From Bacteroidota bacterium (GTDB lineage: Bacteria > Bacteroidota > Bacteroidia > Bacteroidales > F082): a stretch of DNA of 44,732 nt. The DNA is taken from NCBI GenBank assembly GCA_003232915.1, contig QIKE01000060.1:1-44732 (forward strand), written 5' to 3'. The notes under the pieces were generated by a model that saw only the letters and a program-made list of their open reading frames with translations, was not told where the DNA came from and did not search any database. A program made the translations under genes and the position numbers. Of this stretch, positions 18,730 through 28,907 are shown in pieces. The first letter of the stretch is position 1; each line of letters opens with the position of its first letter.

Positions 18730-19284
18730 AAATTATAGTGCAAACGGACGCTCGTGCCATATTGATGTTGCCGGCATTTTCATTGTAATAACTTTTTCCA
18801 TAGAAATAATATGTCAAAGGCAAGAATGTAAATCTCTGCAAAAAAAAACCATAATTAGTATTTTTTTTGCAGGCAAATTTAGGGTTTAATCCTATTTCGA
18901 GACGGTAGGCCATAATGAAATTCAAGGAACGCAAACTGCCGTACAATCCACATAAAATTCGTAGATATTTTTGTGCTAAAACAGCGTCGCTGTTCGACAA
19001 CCAGCTAATACTCAATAAGGAGAGAACTTATCCTAGAAAAGCATAAAATGCCGGGTTAGTATTTTCGATAGTAAATGGCAGGTTCCATAGTTGAAAACGT
19101 TCAAAAGTTAATTGTGCCAATTTGGAACTTATGTGCATTAATTGAGAAAGAATACTGGGAATAATTTTTAAAGATACCCAACTAATAGCCGGCATTTTTT
19201 AGGATGCTGAGGAATAGAGTACAAACTATTTGACGTTGCACCCAACATATCAAGTGTTTTGACCGGTGAAATAACAATGAGCAT
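18730..19284 (-). pseudogene. yaaA: Degenerate yaaA (peroxide stress / UPF0246) gene
   Basis: The minus strand from the ATG at 19284 reads MLIVISPVKTLDMLGA, the typical YaaA start. After a stop and a frame change come LSQLMHISSKLAQLTFERF, QLWNLPFTIENTNPA and FLG followed by a stop where the family has FKGDVY. A third frame gives AQKYLRILCGLYGSLR and LNFIMAYRLEIGLNPKF, the family's HLRILSGLYGLLRPLD and YRLEMG block. Homology fades after about 18870 and the conserved C-terminal third is not recognisable. YaaA limits intracellular free iron under peroxide stress in E. coli; this copy cannot make a working protein. The lower boundary is approximate. Confidence 0.8.
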
Positions 19285-19338
19285 AAGTGGATATAATTTT
19301 TCCGAATCGGTAAGGTTGAAGTTGCGATTTTAACAATA

Positions 19339-20415
19339 TTATCGGGCTACTTTATCTATTCCGCAATAATACAGGTCATATCCGCCCATACCTCCCGGCC
19401 TATCAGACGAAAAAAGGAGCAGGTCGTTAACAAATCCGTCCACAGCAATTGTAACAGGACGATACTCGTTGTATGGTGTATTTATTTTATCACCGAAATT
19501 TTTAGGTTTACTCCATTCCCCGTTTTTGTAAATCGAATAATACAGGTCGTAGCCACCGAAACCCCCGTCGCGGTTCGATGCAAGCACAAGCAATTTGGCA
19601 TTGACGTAAGGACATTTGTCGTTTTGCGACGAATTAAGAATGGAAAGATTTTTAGGAGTTAAAACGGTATCTTTCAATATTTTTGTAACAAAATCGTTAC
19701 CTTTGGGCAAATCAACTTTATATATGTCATAATCGCCTCCCCGATTTGAACAAAAAAGCAATTGCTCAAACTTTTCGGCATCAAATTCCCAAGCGTTGTT
19801 CACGGTGGCGTCCTTACCGAAAAATGAAATATATTGATCGCTATAATCCGATGCAATCAGGTTAATATCAGCTGGCCCGTAATAATTTGCCGTATCGTAA
19901 TCGGATGTTTTATAGTAAACCAATTTGGGACGGTAGTTTGTGCTGTCGGTACCACTCGAATAAATTATCAAATTCAAAGACGTTTTACCAATATTGTCTT
20001 CATGCGAATAAGAAAGTGCATAGGGGCCAAACTCATTGGCGTCGGTATTCATCATGAGCAACAAGCTGTCAACATAACTAGTATTGAGAAATAAACCGGA
20101 ATTGTCGACAGACAGTTCGCCGGTTTCCATATCCCATATTATATTCAACCTATCGCCGATAATATCAAAATTTCCACCTTTGCTGTTACGGTTCGACGAA
20201 AAACTCAAAAACTGTTGATACTGTATGATAGGTAAAGCCATATTATAATCGTCGTATATTGAGTTAACAGCTTTGAAATTTTGTGGCGTTTCGGGAAAGA
20301 CACCGGTTTCGTATTTGATTTTGTTATTACGGTTATTGATTGGACAACCGCTAAACAACATCCATAAGCCGGCGATAAAAATACTAGTTAGAAGAGTAGT
20401 GAGTAAATTTTTCAT
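19339..20415 (-). CDS. PD40 beta-propeller lipoprotein
   Basis: The start at 20415 gives a lipoprotein signal, MKNLLTTLLTSIFI to LFSGCPINN. An upstream ATG at 20454 would put 13 polar residues before it. The 358-residue mature region holds WD40-like (PD40) repeats, recognised by LLFCSNRGGDYDIYKVDLP, LLVLASNRDGGFGGYDLYYS and LLLFSSDRPGGMGGYDLYYC, each with the SNRxGGxGGYDLY pattern. In Bacteroidota such repeats occur in surface or periplasmic lipoproteins, often with OmpA-like partners; no OmpA domain is present here. The neighbour at 20530 is an outer-membrane-type protein on the same strand, so both may work in the envelope. Confidence 0.85.
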   Translation of the reverse strand: MKNLLTTLLTSIFIAGLWMLFSGCPINNRNNKIKYETGVFPETPQNFKAVNSIYDDYNMALPIIQYQQFLSFSSNRNSKGGNFDIIGDRLNIIWDMETGELSVDNSGLFLNTSYVDSLLLMMNTDANEFGPYALSYSHEDNIGKTSLNLIIYSSGTDSTNYRPKLVYYKTSDYDTANYYGPADINLIASDYSDQYISFFGKDATVNNAWEFDAEKFEQLLFCSNRGGDYDIYKVDLPKGNDFVTKILKDTVLTPKNLSILNSSQNDKCPYVNAKLLVLASNRDGGFGGYDLYYSIYKNGEWSKPKNFGDKINTPYNEYRPVTIAVDGFVNDLLLFSSDRPGGMGGYDLYYCGIDKVAR

Positions 20416-20529
20416 AATATTTTCTTTAATAAAAAAGTTGTTTTTCACAAACAAAATGACTTGGAAAAATTCAATTATTGTGCCGAAAATATACGAAAAG
20501 CAAACTTCTTTTTATGATAAATACCAAAA

Positions 20530-21162
20530 CTAAAATCCCGTAAAAAACCTACTGTACGTCGAAGGGGAAAATGGTCTGCCAAATCCTTGTTGTTGATATA
20601 AATAAGGATTATACAAGTTTTGTTTTTGTATTGAAAATGCAGCATTGATACGAAAATGGTCGGATACCTTGTAATCAACCTGTATGAGGGCGCCGCTATT
20701 TTTCAAGTCAAAAGCACGCGGATTGACTTTTTCGCCTATTGTTTGCGGAACAAGGTTAAAAGTTTTGTAAGCCAAAGCACTAATGGAAATTTTTTCGTTG
20801 ATTTGGTAGTTTCCTTTTACAAAAAAAGAACCGTATTGCTGTGGAGTTGTTTCCAAATTATTATTACCGGAAGTATTGCTGGTGAAAAGGTTTGAGTAGC
20901 CTATTCCGCCCGAAAGAGTTAATTTTTTGTTTACCTGCCAACTTATCTCGGGCATTATCCAAGTGTAGAAAGCAGTATACTCTGGCGAAAATGTTGTAAA
21001 CGAACTGCCGAGGGACATCTTAACTTCAGGTTGAAAATCTGTTGACACATTATTGAAATTGCCTGAATGTGCGGGCACAAAACCTGCTGACAACACATTT
21101 TGGCCAAAACCCGTGAGTCCTGTAATTATCAAAAGACCAACAATCAATACTTTTTGAAACAT
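20530..21162 (-). CDS. Outer-membrane beta-barrel-like protein
   Basis: A 210-residue protein with a signal peptide (MFQKVLIVGLLIITGLTGFG, cleavage near GQNV). The rest alternates polar and hydrophobic residues in strands such as KLTLSGGIGYSNLF, YGSFFVKGNYQINEKISISA, ALIQVDYKVSDHFRINAAFS, and ends in an aromatic residue (SRFFTGF), as barrel proteins do. I do not recognise a family. It lies 115 bases upstream of the PD40 lipoprotein on the same strand and may be cotranscribed. Confidence 0.65.
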   Translation of the reverse strand: MFQKVLIVGLLIITGLTGFGQNVLSAGFVPAHSGNFNNVSTDFQPEVKMSLGSSFTTFSPEYTAFYTWIMPEISWQVNKKLTLSGGIGYSNLFTSNTSGNNNLETTPQQYGSFFVKGNYQINEKISISALAYKTFNLVPQTIGEKVNPRAFDLKNSGALIQVDYKVSDHFRINAAFSIQKQNLYNPYLYQQQGFGRPFSPSTYSRFFTGF

Positions 21163-21227
21163 AGTGCAAAGCTACTAAAGTTTTCTGTTTGCACGAAAAA
21201 GGAATGATAAAATATGTTAACCGGCAA

Positions 21228-21887
21228 TTAAAGTTCAGGAATATCTTCGGCGGTAAAAAAGCAGCTTTCGGCGGTTGTTTCCATACGAGCAAGGCCGAGA
21301 ATAATAAAATTGGCGATGGTGTCTTCGGCACGAAAACGGGGCAAGCCCGCAACTTTACGATAAGACCAAACCGTGATTTTGCTATGTTCTTTTAAATGTT
21401 CAAGCAATATTCTTTCGGCTTGGGTATTATTAAACCGAATACTTTTTTTGCTGTTTTGTTTCCTCCATACTTTTATTTGAACACCGCCGGCAACGATATT
21501 CTCGTCGACAATACGGATAAAAGCGAGGTATTTACCCGTTTTGCCAGGTGCTTTGTGGGGAATGCTGTTACTTTTTGGAATTGTTACTTCGAGAATTTTT
21601 TTGCCCTTGATGTTCCATTCCACAATGTTAAATTCCACCACTGGTCGACAAAAATTCCGGGCGGCATTTCGAATCATATAAAACTCTTCTTCCGAACGAA
21701 TTCCTTGAATGCTTCCATTGTCGTTTACACCGATAAGTAGAGTTCCTCCGCCGGTATTGGCAAAAGCTACCAGCGAACGTGCAATTTTTACCGAATCCGA
21801 AACTTCAAATTTAAAGTCTAGATGCAAACCTTCACCTTGTTTAATAAGTTGCGTGATGTACCGTGTTTTTTTTGTTAGCATACCCAA
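21228..21887 (-). CDS. AlbA_2 (Schlafen-type) domain protein
   Basis: A 219-residue cytoplasmic protein. Residues about 10-130 carry the AlbA_2 pattern: GEGLHLDFKFEVSD, ARSLVAFANTGGGTLLIGVN and DNGSIQGIRSEEEFYMIRNA. This domain is found in putative nucleic-acid-binding and Schlafen-like proteins and was long annotated as an ATP-dependent regulator. The C-terminal part (RILLEHLKEHSKITVWSYRKVAGLPRF) looks like a winged helix. The exact function is unknown. The start could also be the second Met, two residues in. It stands alone, between the outer-membrane gene and pyrI. Confidence 0.8.
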   Translation of the reverse strand: MGMLTKKTRYITQLIKQGEGLHLDFKFEVSDSVKIARSLVAFANTGGGTLLIGVNDNGSIQGIRSEEEFYMIRNAARNFCRPVVEFNIVEWNIKGKKILEVTIPKSNSIPHKAPGKTGKYLAFIRIVDENIVAGGVQIKVWRKQNSKKSIRFNNTQAERILLEHLKEHSKITVWSYRKVAGLPRFRAEDTIANFIILGLARMETTAESCFFTAEDIPEL

Positions 21888-22040
21888 ACTTATGAGTCGA
21901 AAATTATTCCATACAAAAAAAAGTAAAACGCCTCTATATTTTTTCGCTATTTGAATTATCGGCAGTTTGCCAAAACTCCCCTTTCATTTTAATTTTTCGG
22001 TAACAAAATTAGTATAAAGATGAGAAATCATAGTGCTTTT

Positions 22041-22508
22041 TTATAAAAAATCAATGTTTTCTAGCGACATGGTTTTTTCGCAAAAATGACACGATAACTT
22101 AGCGCGGCCATATTGATCGGTGATTACACTAAAACTTGTGGAGATATTTTGGTTGTTGGTAACACAACGAGGGTTAAAACATTTTACGATTTTGTCGATT
22201 TTTTCGGGTAAATCAACCTGTTGTTTTTTAACTACCTCATAATCTTTTATTTCTATAAGAGTAGCTTTCGGCGCGACAAGTGCTATTTTGCTAACTTCTT
22301 CGGGTTTGAAAAACTTTCCGTTGATTTTAATAATCCCTTTTTTACCGAGTTTTTTGCTTCCGAGGTTTGTACCGAAATATACGGGATTGTCCGACTGCTC
22401 AAGGCCAAGAATTTTAAATACTCTAAAAGTGAATTCGGATGGTATATGGTCGATTACTGTGCCGCTACGAATAGCAGTTACTTTTAATTCGGTTCTTTTG
22501 TTTTTCAT
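22041..22508 (-). CDS. pyrI: Aspartate carbamoyltransferase regulatory subunit
   Basis: Zinc-containing regulatory chain that binds CTP or ATP and tunes PyrB. The 155-residue product matches the family from TVIDHIPSEFTFRVFKILGL to the C-terminal zinc site, with Cys pairs in VKCFNPRCVTN and LSCHFCEKTM. The nucleotide-binding domain is N-terminal. It lies 58 bases downstream of pyrB on the same strand, a standard pyrBI operon. Confidence 0.96.
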   Translation of the reverse strand: MKNKRTELKVTAIRSGTVIDHIPSEFTFRVFKILGLEQSDNPVYFGTNLGSKKLGKKGIIKINGKFFKPEEVSKIALVAPKATLIEIKDYEVVKKQQVDLPEKIDKIVKCFNPRCVTNNQNISTSFSVITDQYGRAKLSCHFCEKTMSLENIDFL

Positions 22509-22566
22509 GGTTGTAAAGAATGATTGTTGAAAAATAAATTTGTTATTAAGTAAAAAGAAAATATTA

Positions 22567-23487
22567 TTAGCTTTTTAGCCCTAGAATAGCTGCAATAAGC
22601 GCCTGCCTGACGTAAACGCCGTTTTTGGCTTGTTGATAATAATAGGCTTTGGGATTATCGTCAACATCTTCACTAATTTCGTTTACGCGTGGCAAAGGAT
22701 GCAAAATGCGCATAGTATTTTTAGAGCTTTCGAGCATACTGTTTTCGAGGATATAAGAGTTTTTAACCTTTTCGTATTCTAACGGATCAGGAAAACGTTC
22801 GCCTTGAATACGGGTCATATAAATGATATCGACAAGCTGAATAATATCATTCAACTCGGTATATTGATGATATTCGAGTCCGGCATCTTTAATCCATTTT
22901 TTTACGGCACTTGGCAGTTTCAGGCTTTCGGGTGAAACCAAATGGAAAGTTGCATTAAAAAGACTAAGTGCTTGCACTAGAGAATGAACCGTGCGCCCGT
23001 ATTTTAAATCGCCGACAAGAGCAATATGTATGTTTTCGAGAGTGCCTTGTGTTTTGCGAATCGAATACAAGTCAAGGAGGCATTGTGTGGGGTGTTGATT
23101 AGCACCGTCGCCGGCATTTATAATAGGTACGGGCGACACCTCGCTGGCAAAACGGGCACTGCCATCAAGTGGGTTGCGCATAACTATGAGATCGGAATAA
23201 TTGCTTACAGTAAGAATAGTGTCTTTGAGCGACTCGCCTTTTCTAACACTCGACGTATCGGCACTCGCAAAGCCTACGATACTGCCGCCCATATATTGCA
23301 CGGCACTCTCGAAACTTAAACGTGTACGTGTGGAAGGTTCAAAAAACAACGATGCAATCACGTGATTCGTAAGCAATTTTTGCCTTTGATCTTTTTCAAA
23401 ATCTTCGGCAATGCCGAGTACCCGCAAAATCTCTTCTTTGCTGTAATCGGTAATGGATACCAAACTACGATTTTTTAAATTAATCAT
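22567..23487 (-). CDS. pyrB: Aspartate carbamoyltransferase catalytic subunit
   Basis: Joins carbamoyl phosphate and aspartate in the first committed step of pyrimidine synthesis. The 306-residue product keeps the carbamoyl phosphate loop FFEPSTRTRLSFESA, the catalytic Lys loop RKGESLKDT, HPTQCLLDLYSI, LVGDLKYGRTVHSL, RIQGERFP and HPLPRVNEI. It heads the pyrBI operon. A possible -7 box at 23633 implies a leader of about 140 bases. Confidence 0.97.
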   Translation of the reverse strand: MINLKNRSLVSITDYSKEEILRVLGIAEDFEKDQRQKLLTNHVIASLFFEPSTRTRLSFESAVQYMGGSIVGFASADTSSVRKGESLKDTILTVSNYSDLIVMRNPLDGSARFASEVSPVPIINAGDGANQHPTQCLLDLYSIRKTQGTLENIHIALVGDLKYGRTVHSLVQALSLFNATFHLVSPESLKLPSAVKKWIKDAGLEYHQYTELNDIIQLVDIIYMTRIQGERFPDPLEYEKVKNSYILENSMLESSKNTMRILHPLPRVNEISEDVDDNPKAYYYQQAKNGVYVRQALIAAILGLKS

Positions 23488-23632
23488 AAATATAAAATTT
23501 TAATTGGTAATGTGAAGGCATAAAAAAAGACTGTAGTACCCTCAATATAAAAAAATGGATTTTTAAGCGGCGGCCTATTGGTGTTCCGTCATGAATTTTC
23601 CCGAAATAGAAAGTTGTTTTCATTTCAGATGG

Positions 23633-23640
23633 CAAAAATA
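23633..23640 (-). promoter_or_regulatory. -7 box for pyrBI
   Basis: On the minus strand TATTTTTG fits the TAnnTTTG consensus. It lies about 145 bases upstream of pyrB, leaving a leader in which no clear terminator hairpin or known switch is seen. Confidence 0.4.
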
Positions 23641-24242
23641 GTACTTTTCTTAATTCCCATCCCTTAATTAATAAAACTTATTCACGATTTATTAACCACA
23701 AATTTTGACAACCCCTAACTTTTTGTAATTTTTTTTTGGCGCTCGACCTTGAACATGTTAACGATATAGCGTTTCCATAATCTTAATATATTTATATGTG
23801 AACGCCTGAAACAAGATGCAGACTTCCTGCCTTTATAATTGATAACAAAATGTTAATCAACACAATAATATTTTTTCAATCCATTTTTTAAATCGAATGC
23901 AGACATTAATGACAATCAAAATAAACGATTAAACATACCCATCCCACAAACAGAGATGATGTTGTATTGCAAGCACTTTGCAATGAATTACAAAACAAGA
24001 ATCATCTATCCGCAAACAAACATAAAAATTGCATACGAACTACTAACTTAAAAACGCTACATTTTACATATGTAGCTTCCTAGTAGATTTGAAATTTATG
24101 AGATCGGAAAATCTGCCAACAAGATATGGAAGTCTGAAATTACCGAAAGAAAAGAGTTATGATTTGTCTCTCAATTTTTCCCATAAAATTTTTTTCGAAA
24201 ACGAAAACTGGTTGTTGAATAAAAAGATTAGGGTATCAAAAC
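23641..24242. other. Gene-free stretch between pyrB and purA
   Basis: About 600 AT-rich bases without a convincing gene, tRNA or known RNA. GCTACAT and ATGTAGC at 24056-24076 can form a seven-base stem, but no T run follows, so I do not call it a terminator. The purA 3' untranslated region lies at the right side. Confidence 0.4.
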
Positions 24243-25573
<1,331 letters not shown>

Positions 25574-25588
25574 ATATTTTTATGGCAA

Positions 25589-25596
25589 CAAAGGTA
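25589..25596 (-). promoter_or_regulatory. -7 box for purA
   Basis: TACCTTTG on the minus strand fits TAnnTTTG. Transcription from it would start near 25582, upstream of the hairpin at 25552-25573. A TTTG lies only 15 bases further upstream, shorter than the usual spacing. Confidence 0.4.
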
Positions 25597-25631
25597 AAAA
25601 TACTCAGCTTGCAAATACGGGAAAATAAAAA

Positions 25632-26105
25632 CTATTTGATTTTTATTTCAACTTCTTTATTCGTATCGCAGTTGCCATAAAAAGTAAGAGCATGATATTT
25701 TACTTGCACACCAAGTAACTCTTCTACCGATTTCTGGATTTCTTGAATACGAGGATCGCAAAACTCCAGTACTTTCCCACCTTCGATACATATAAAATGA
25801 TCGTGCTGTCTGTATTTAAACGATCGCTCGAATTGCGCACAATTTGAGCCAAATTGATGCTTGGTTACCAAGTTGCAATCAAGTAAAAGTTCCATAGTAT
25901 TGTACAAAGTAGCCCGACTAACACGATATTTATTATTTTTCATCCTGATATAGAGGGTTTCAATATCGAAATGACCTTCCGTGGCATAAATCTCTTTTAA
26001 AATAGTATATCGTTCAGGAGTTTTGCGGTGGCCTCTTGCCTCAAGATAATCGGTGAAAATTTTTTTAACCGATTCAAAAGTATCTTTCTTCTTATCTGAT
26101 TTCAT
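25632..26105 (-). CDS. Fur family transcriptional regulator
   Basis: Metal- or peroxide-responsive repressor, 157 residues. The winged-helix domain includes [20 protein letters not shown] and [19 protein letters not shown] (about 27-80), and the dimerisation domain has the [17 protein letters not shown] block (His101, His103). The structural zinc site is incomplete: where many Fur proteins have CxxC, this one has CIEG (Cys106, Gly109), and the C-terminal pair is reduced to one Cys (GNCDTN). Family membership is clear; whether it senses iron, zinc or peroxide cannot be told. No metal transporter lies nearby. Confidence 0.9.
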   Translation of the reverse strand: MKSDKKKDTFESVKKIFTDYLEARGHRKTPERYTILKEIYATEGHFDIETLYIRMKNNKYRVSRATLYNTMELLLDCNLVTKHQFGSNCAQFERSFKYRQHDHFICIEGGKVLEFCDPRIQEIQKSVEELLGVQVKYHALTFYGNCDTNKEVEIKIK

Positions 26106-26250
26106 ATAATCTCTTTTTATACTTTTATTAATAGTATTTAATGCTCTGCATGTTTGGGCCGTAAAAATAGTAATTTTATATTTATATAGTTTAAATATAA
26201 ATAAATAATTTTAACATTTTTTTTGGAAAATATTACTTACTCCGATTAAT

Positions 26251-27642
26251 TCATTTGCCAAATTCGTAAATCCCTTTTTTGGCTTTTTTATAATCGGGCC
26301 GGTGAAACAATTTATACTGTTTTCCTTTTGGAGAATCGTTTAAAAAAAGATACCGGTAAGAAGATTTTGTCATACCGTCGTAATGTCCCATATCGTGAGT
26401 AAATTGCCATGTTTGAAAACCATTCAGGAAAACTAAAAACAACAAGACGGGATAATATAAGTACTTGATTTTGCTTCTCCTGCTAAGTATTAAAGCCGTT
26501 ATTTCAGCAAAGGGAATGGCAAGAATTGCATAAGAATCAATAAAAGCCCGGTTGCCGAATCCTACAAACCACCAACACCACCACGACGAAAGGATATAAA
26601 TATTTAAAAGGGTAAATATAAGTACGGGGAAAAAGAAATCTTTTCGTTTAAAATACAACACAACAATGCCCGTCAAAGCAATTATCATCAGTGGCGAATA
26701 TAAAAGCCAACCATTGCGATAGCTAAATAAAATATTGATAATTTGCGGATTATTAAAGAAAAAACCTTCTTTGCCATAAGAGTAGAAAAGGAAACTACCG
26801 GTATAAATTTTCCAGTAAATCAATTGTGGCACCCATACCAAAAAGGCAGCAAAAACAGTCACAAGAAACTGCTTGTATTGTTTTGCAAAAACAGAAATAT
26901 GCGCGGTAAAACTTTTCCACGATACTGTTTGGTAAAAAATAAAAAATAAAACGATAATTATGTTTGAAGGACGTATTAAACTAATCAAACCCGTAAGCAA
27001 ACCTATGGCCAAAGCATAGCGATAATAGGGTGTGCGAAACCATTTGATGGTGAAATAAATAAACATACTAAACAAAGCAAAATTGTAAGTATGCGCCATA
27101 GGTGCGCGAACGCTAGAATATAGCAACAAATTTGTGCCGAAAACAATAGCAATAAGTGTAATGGCAACAATATATTTTTTATAATAAAGAAGTAATATCT
27201 TTCGTAAAAATATCAAGCCAATGAGCAAAAAGGTAAAGCTACTCATCAACAAAGAAAACTGATATGGCGAACTAAAGCCCGAAATGTTGCCTCCCGAAAA
27301 TTGTGCATATAGCTGAGCCATAAAAAAGAATGGAGCATACAAAAAAGAAAGCCCCATTGTAAATCGGAAAACTTTTTTACCGTTGGGGCTTTTGCCCAAC
27401 CAAAAATATTTAAAATATTCGGATGGAACCGTTTTGGCCGTTAAATCGTGATAGATAAAAAATGCCGGTAAATAGGTGTAATATTCCTGAACATCAGAAT
27501 AGATTACACCCTGCGGTTTTTTCCATTTACCGCTGGCAATAATTATTGTAAAAACGGCAATTATCGTAACAATCACCGCAAGAACCGAAATGTCAGAAAA
27601 CCGTTGGTTCAAAACGGATATTACATTATTTGTTTTCTTCAT
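26251..27642 (-). CDS. Multi-pass membrane protein, GT-C glycosyltransferase-like
   Basis: A 463-residue integral membrane protein with about 10-12 predicted helices. The first loop has SDVQEYYTYLPAFFIY, an acidic pair-bearing loop like that of GT-C (ArnT/PMT-type) glycosyltransferases, and later FGTNLLLYSSVRAPMAHTYN and LISLIRPSNII fit the same class. The C-terminal tail is polar (HRPDYKKAKKGIYEFGK). The family is plausible but not certain; the donor and acceptor are unknown. It is transcribed alone, divergent from the metallophosphoesterase. Confidence 0.65.
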   Translation of the reverse strand: MKKTNNVISVLNQRFSDISVLAVIVTIIAVFTIIIASGKWKKPQGVIYSDVQEYYTYLPAFFIYHDLTAKTVPSEYFKYFWLGKSPNGKKVFRFTMGLSFLYAPFFFMAQLYAQFSGGNISGFSSPYQFSLLMSSFTFLLIGLIFLRKILLLYYKKYIVAITLIAIVFGTNLLLYSSVRAPMAHTYNFALFSMFIYFTIKWFRTPYYRYALAIGLLTGLISLIRPSNIIIVLFFIFYQTVSWKSFTAHISVFAKQYKQFLVTVFAAFLVWVPQLIYWKIYTGSFLFYSYGKEGFFFNNPQIINILFSYRNGWLLYSPLMIIALTGIVVLYFKRKDFFFPVLIFTLLNIYILSSWWCWWFVGFGNRAFIDSYAILAIPFAEITALILSRRSKIKYLYYPVLLFLVFLNGFQTWQFTHDMGHYDGMTKSSYRYLFLNDSPKGKQYKLFHRPDYKKAKKGIYEFGK

Positions 27643-27736
27643 TTATCTACAAAATATTTTTTTTTAAAATAAAAAAAATAATGCACCAAAAATAATTAAT
27701 TTTAAGCCCTGTTTTGCAGTATAAAAATAAATTGAT

Positions 27737-28606
27737 ATGTTAAAAAAAATTTTACTATTCGGACTTTTTCTTTTTTCGATTGAATGGATTTCGGGTCAAG
27801 ATTCAATTCAATATCTTTTTCTCGGGCATTGCTATCAGCTCACTATTCCGGGCTATCATGTCGATTACAGAGTTGAGCAACTTGATAAATCAATGTACGA
27901 AGGTATTTGGCTCGGAGGTGACGTTACTACCGAGTCGATGCTTGATTATTCTACAATTAGTTATATAGATAGTATTTTTCATCTCGGCAATCCCGAAACG
28001 CATTGGGCACTTGGCAATCACGATGCCCGCGATGGCAACTGGGAATGGTACGAACAGTTCACCGGACGGAAAACTTATTATGCATATACAAGCCACAAAA
28101 TATGCCGAATTATTATGAATACCAACATTTTACCCGTCAATTGCGAAATGCTGAATGACGAGTACCAAATGATTAGTAATGTTTGTGATACCATCTCGCA
28201 ATCGAAGTATCTTATTTTGCTAATGCATCACGGCATTTGGCACGATGTTCCCGGATTGCCTCAGCCAGGTTCATATGCACAAAGCGATTTGAAGTATTGG
28301 AACGCCAATTGCGATTCGGTGAATACCCCGTTTGTGAAAACTATCTATCCTCAGTTGTTAAAAGTTCGAGCAAGAGGTATTAAAGTAATTTGTGTGTTGG
28401 GAGATATGGGTGCAGGTCCAAAAAAATTCGATCGGCTATCAACCGACAGCATCCGGTTTCTCGGTTGCGGACTGGATCATAACAATCCCGCCGATCAGGT
28501 GTTGATTTTTACCTATCACATACAGCAACAGCTACTTACTTACAAATTCCATAATCTCGACTCGCTTTTGAACGCACAACAACACGTAGTTGCCGGCAAT
28601 AGATAG
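27737..28606 (+). CDS. Exported calcineurin-like metallophosphoesterase
   Basis: A 289-residue protein with a signal peptide (MLKKILLFGLFLFSIEWISG). Metal-binding motifs of the family appear as LFLGHCYQ in place of the usual D-x-H, then WLGGDVTTE, LGNHDARDG, and LLMHHGIWHD. The first motif lacks the expected Asp, but the GNHD and GD motifs are intact, so the metal site may be partly altered. It probably acts in the periplasm on an unknown phosphoester. Confidence 0.75.
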   Translation: MLKKILLFGLFLFSIEWISGQDSIQYLFLGHCYQLTIPGYHVDYRVEQLDKSMYEGIWLGGDVTTESMLDYSTISYIDSIFHLGNPETHWALGNHDARDGNWEWYEQFTGRKTYYAYTSHKICRIIMNTNILPVNCEMLNDEYQMISNVCDTISQSKYLILLMHHGIWHDVPGLPQPGSYAQSDLKYWNANCDSVNTPFVKTIYPQLLKVRARGIKVICVLGDMGAGPKKFDRLSTDSIRFLGCGLDHNNPADQVLIFTYHIQQQLLTYKFHNLDSLLNAQQHVVAGNR

Positions 28607-28907
28607 TACTTGCCCCAACACACAAATTGCTTCGTTATGCTCGCTTTGAAAACTAATCATTTATTCTAATAAACATATAGATATCAAAGCTACGCAAGTC
28701 TCTAACCTGACGTTTTCTCATTAGAGATTACAAAAAAAGAACACATTCTCATATATAACTACGTCCTTCTTAGTAAAACATACTCCTCCCATTATTGCCA
28801 ATTCCAACAATAAATTATACAGCGTATGTGATATACAATCAAATAGAAATAGATACTTCTCCACTTTTTATAGCAAACTTATTTATTGTCCTTTTTATTT
28901 TATTGAG
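28607..28907. other. Gene-free stretch left of the IS1595 element
   Basis: About 300 AT-rich bases between the metallophosphoesterase stop and the left end of the IS. I see no gene or clear terminator. Confidence 0.4.

Noticed and set aside
23488-23640. Pyrimidine-sensing attenuator before pyrB
   Set aside because: The leader is long enough, but I see no terminator hairpin with a T run or PyrR-type structure.
24056-24076. Seven-base hairpin downstream of purA
   Set aside because: No T run and too far from the purA stop to count as its terminator.
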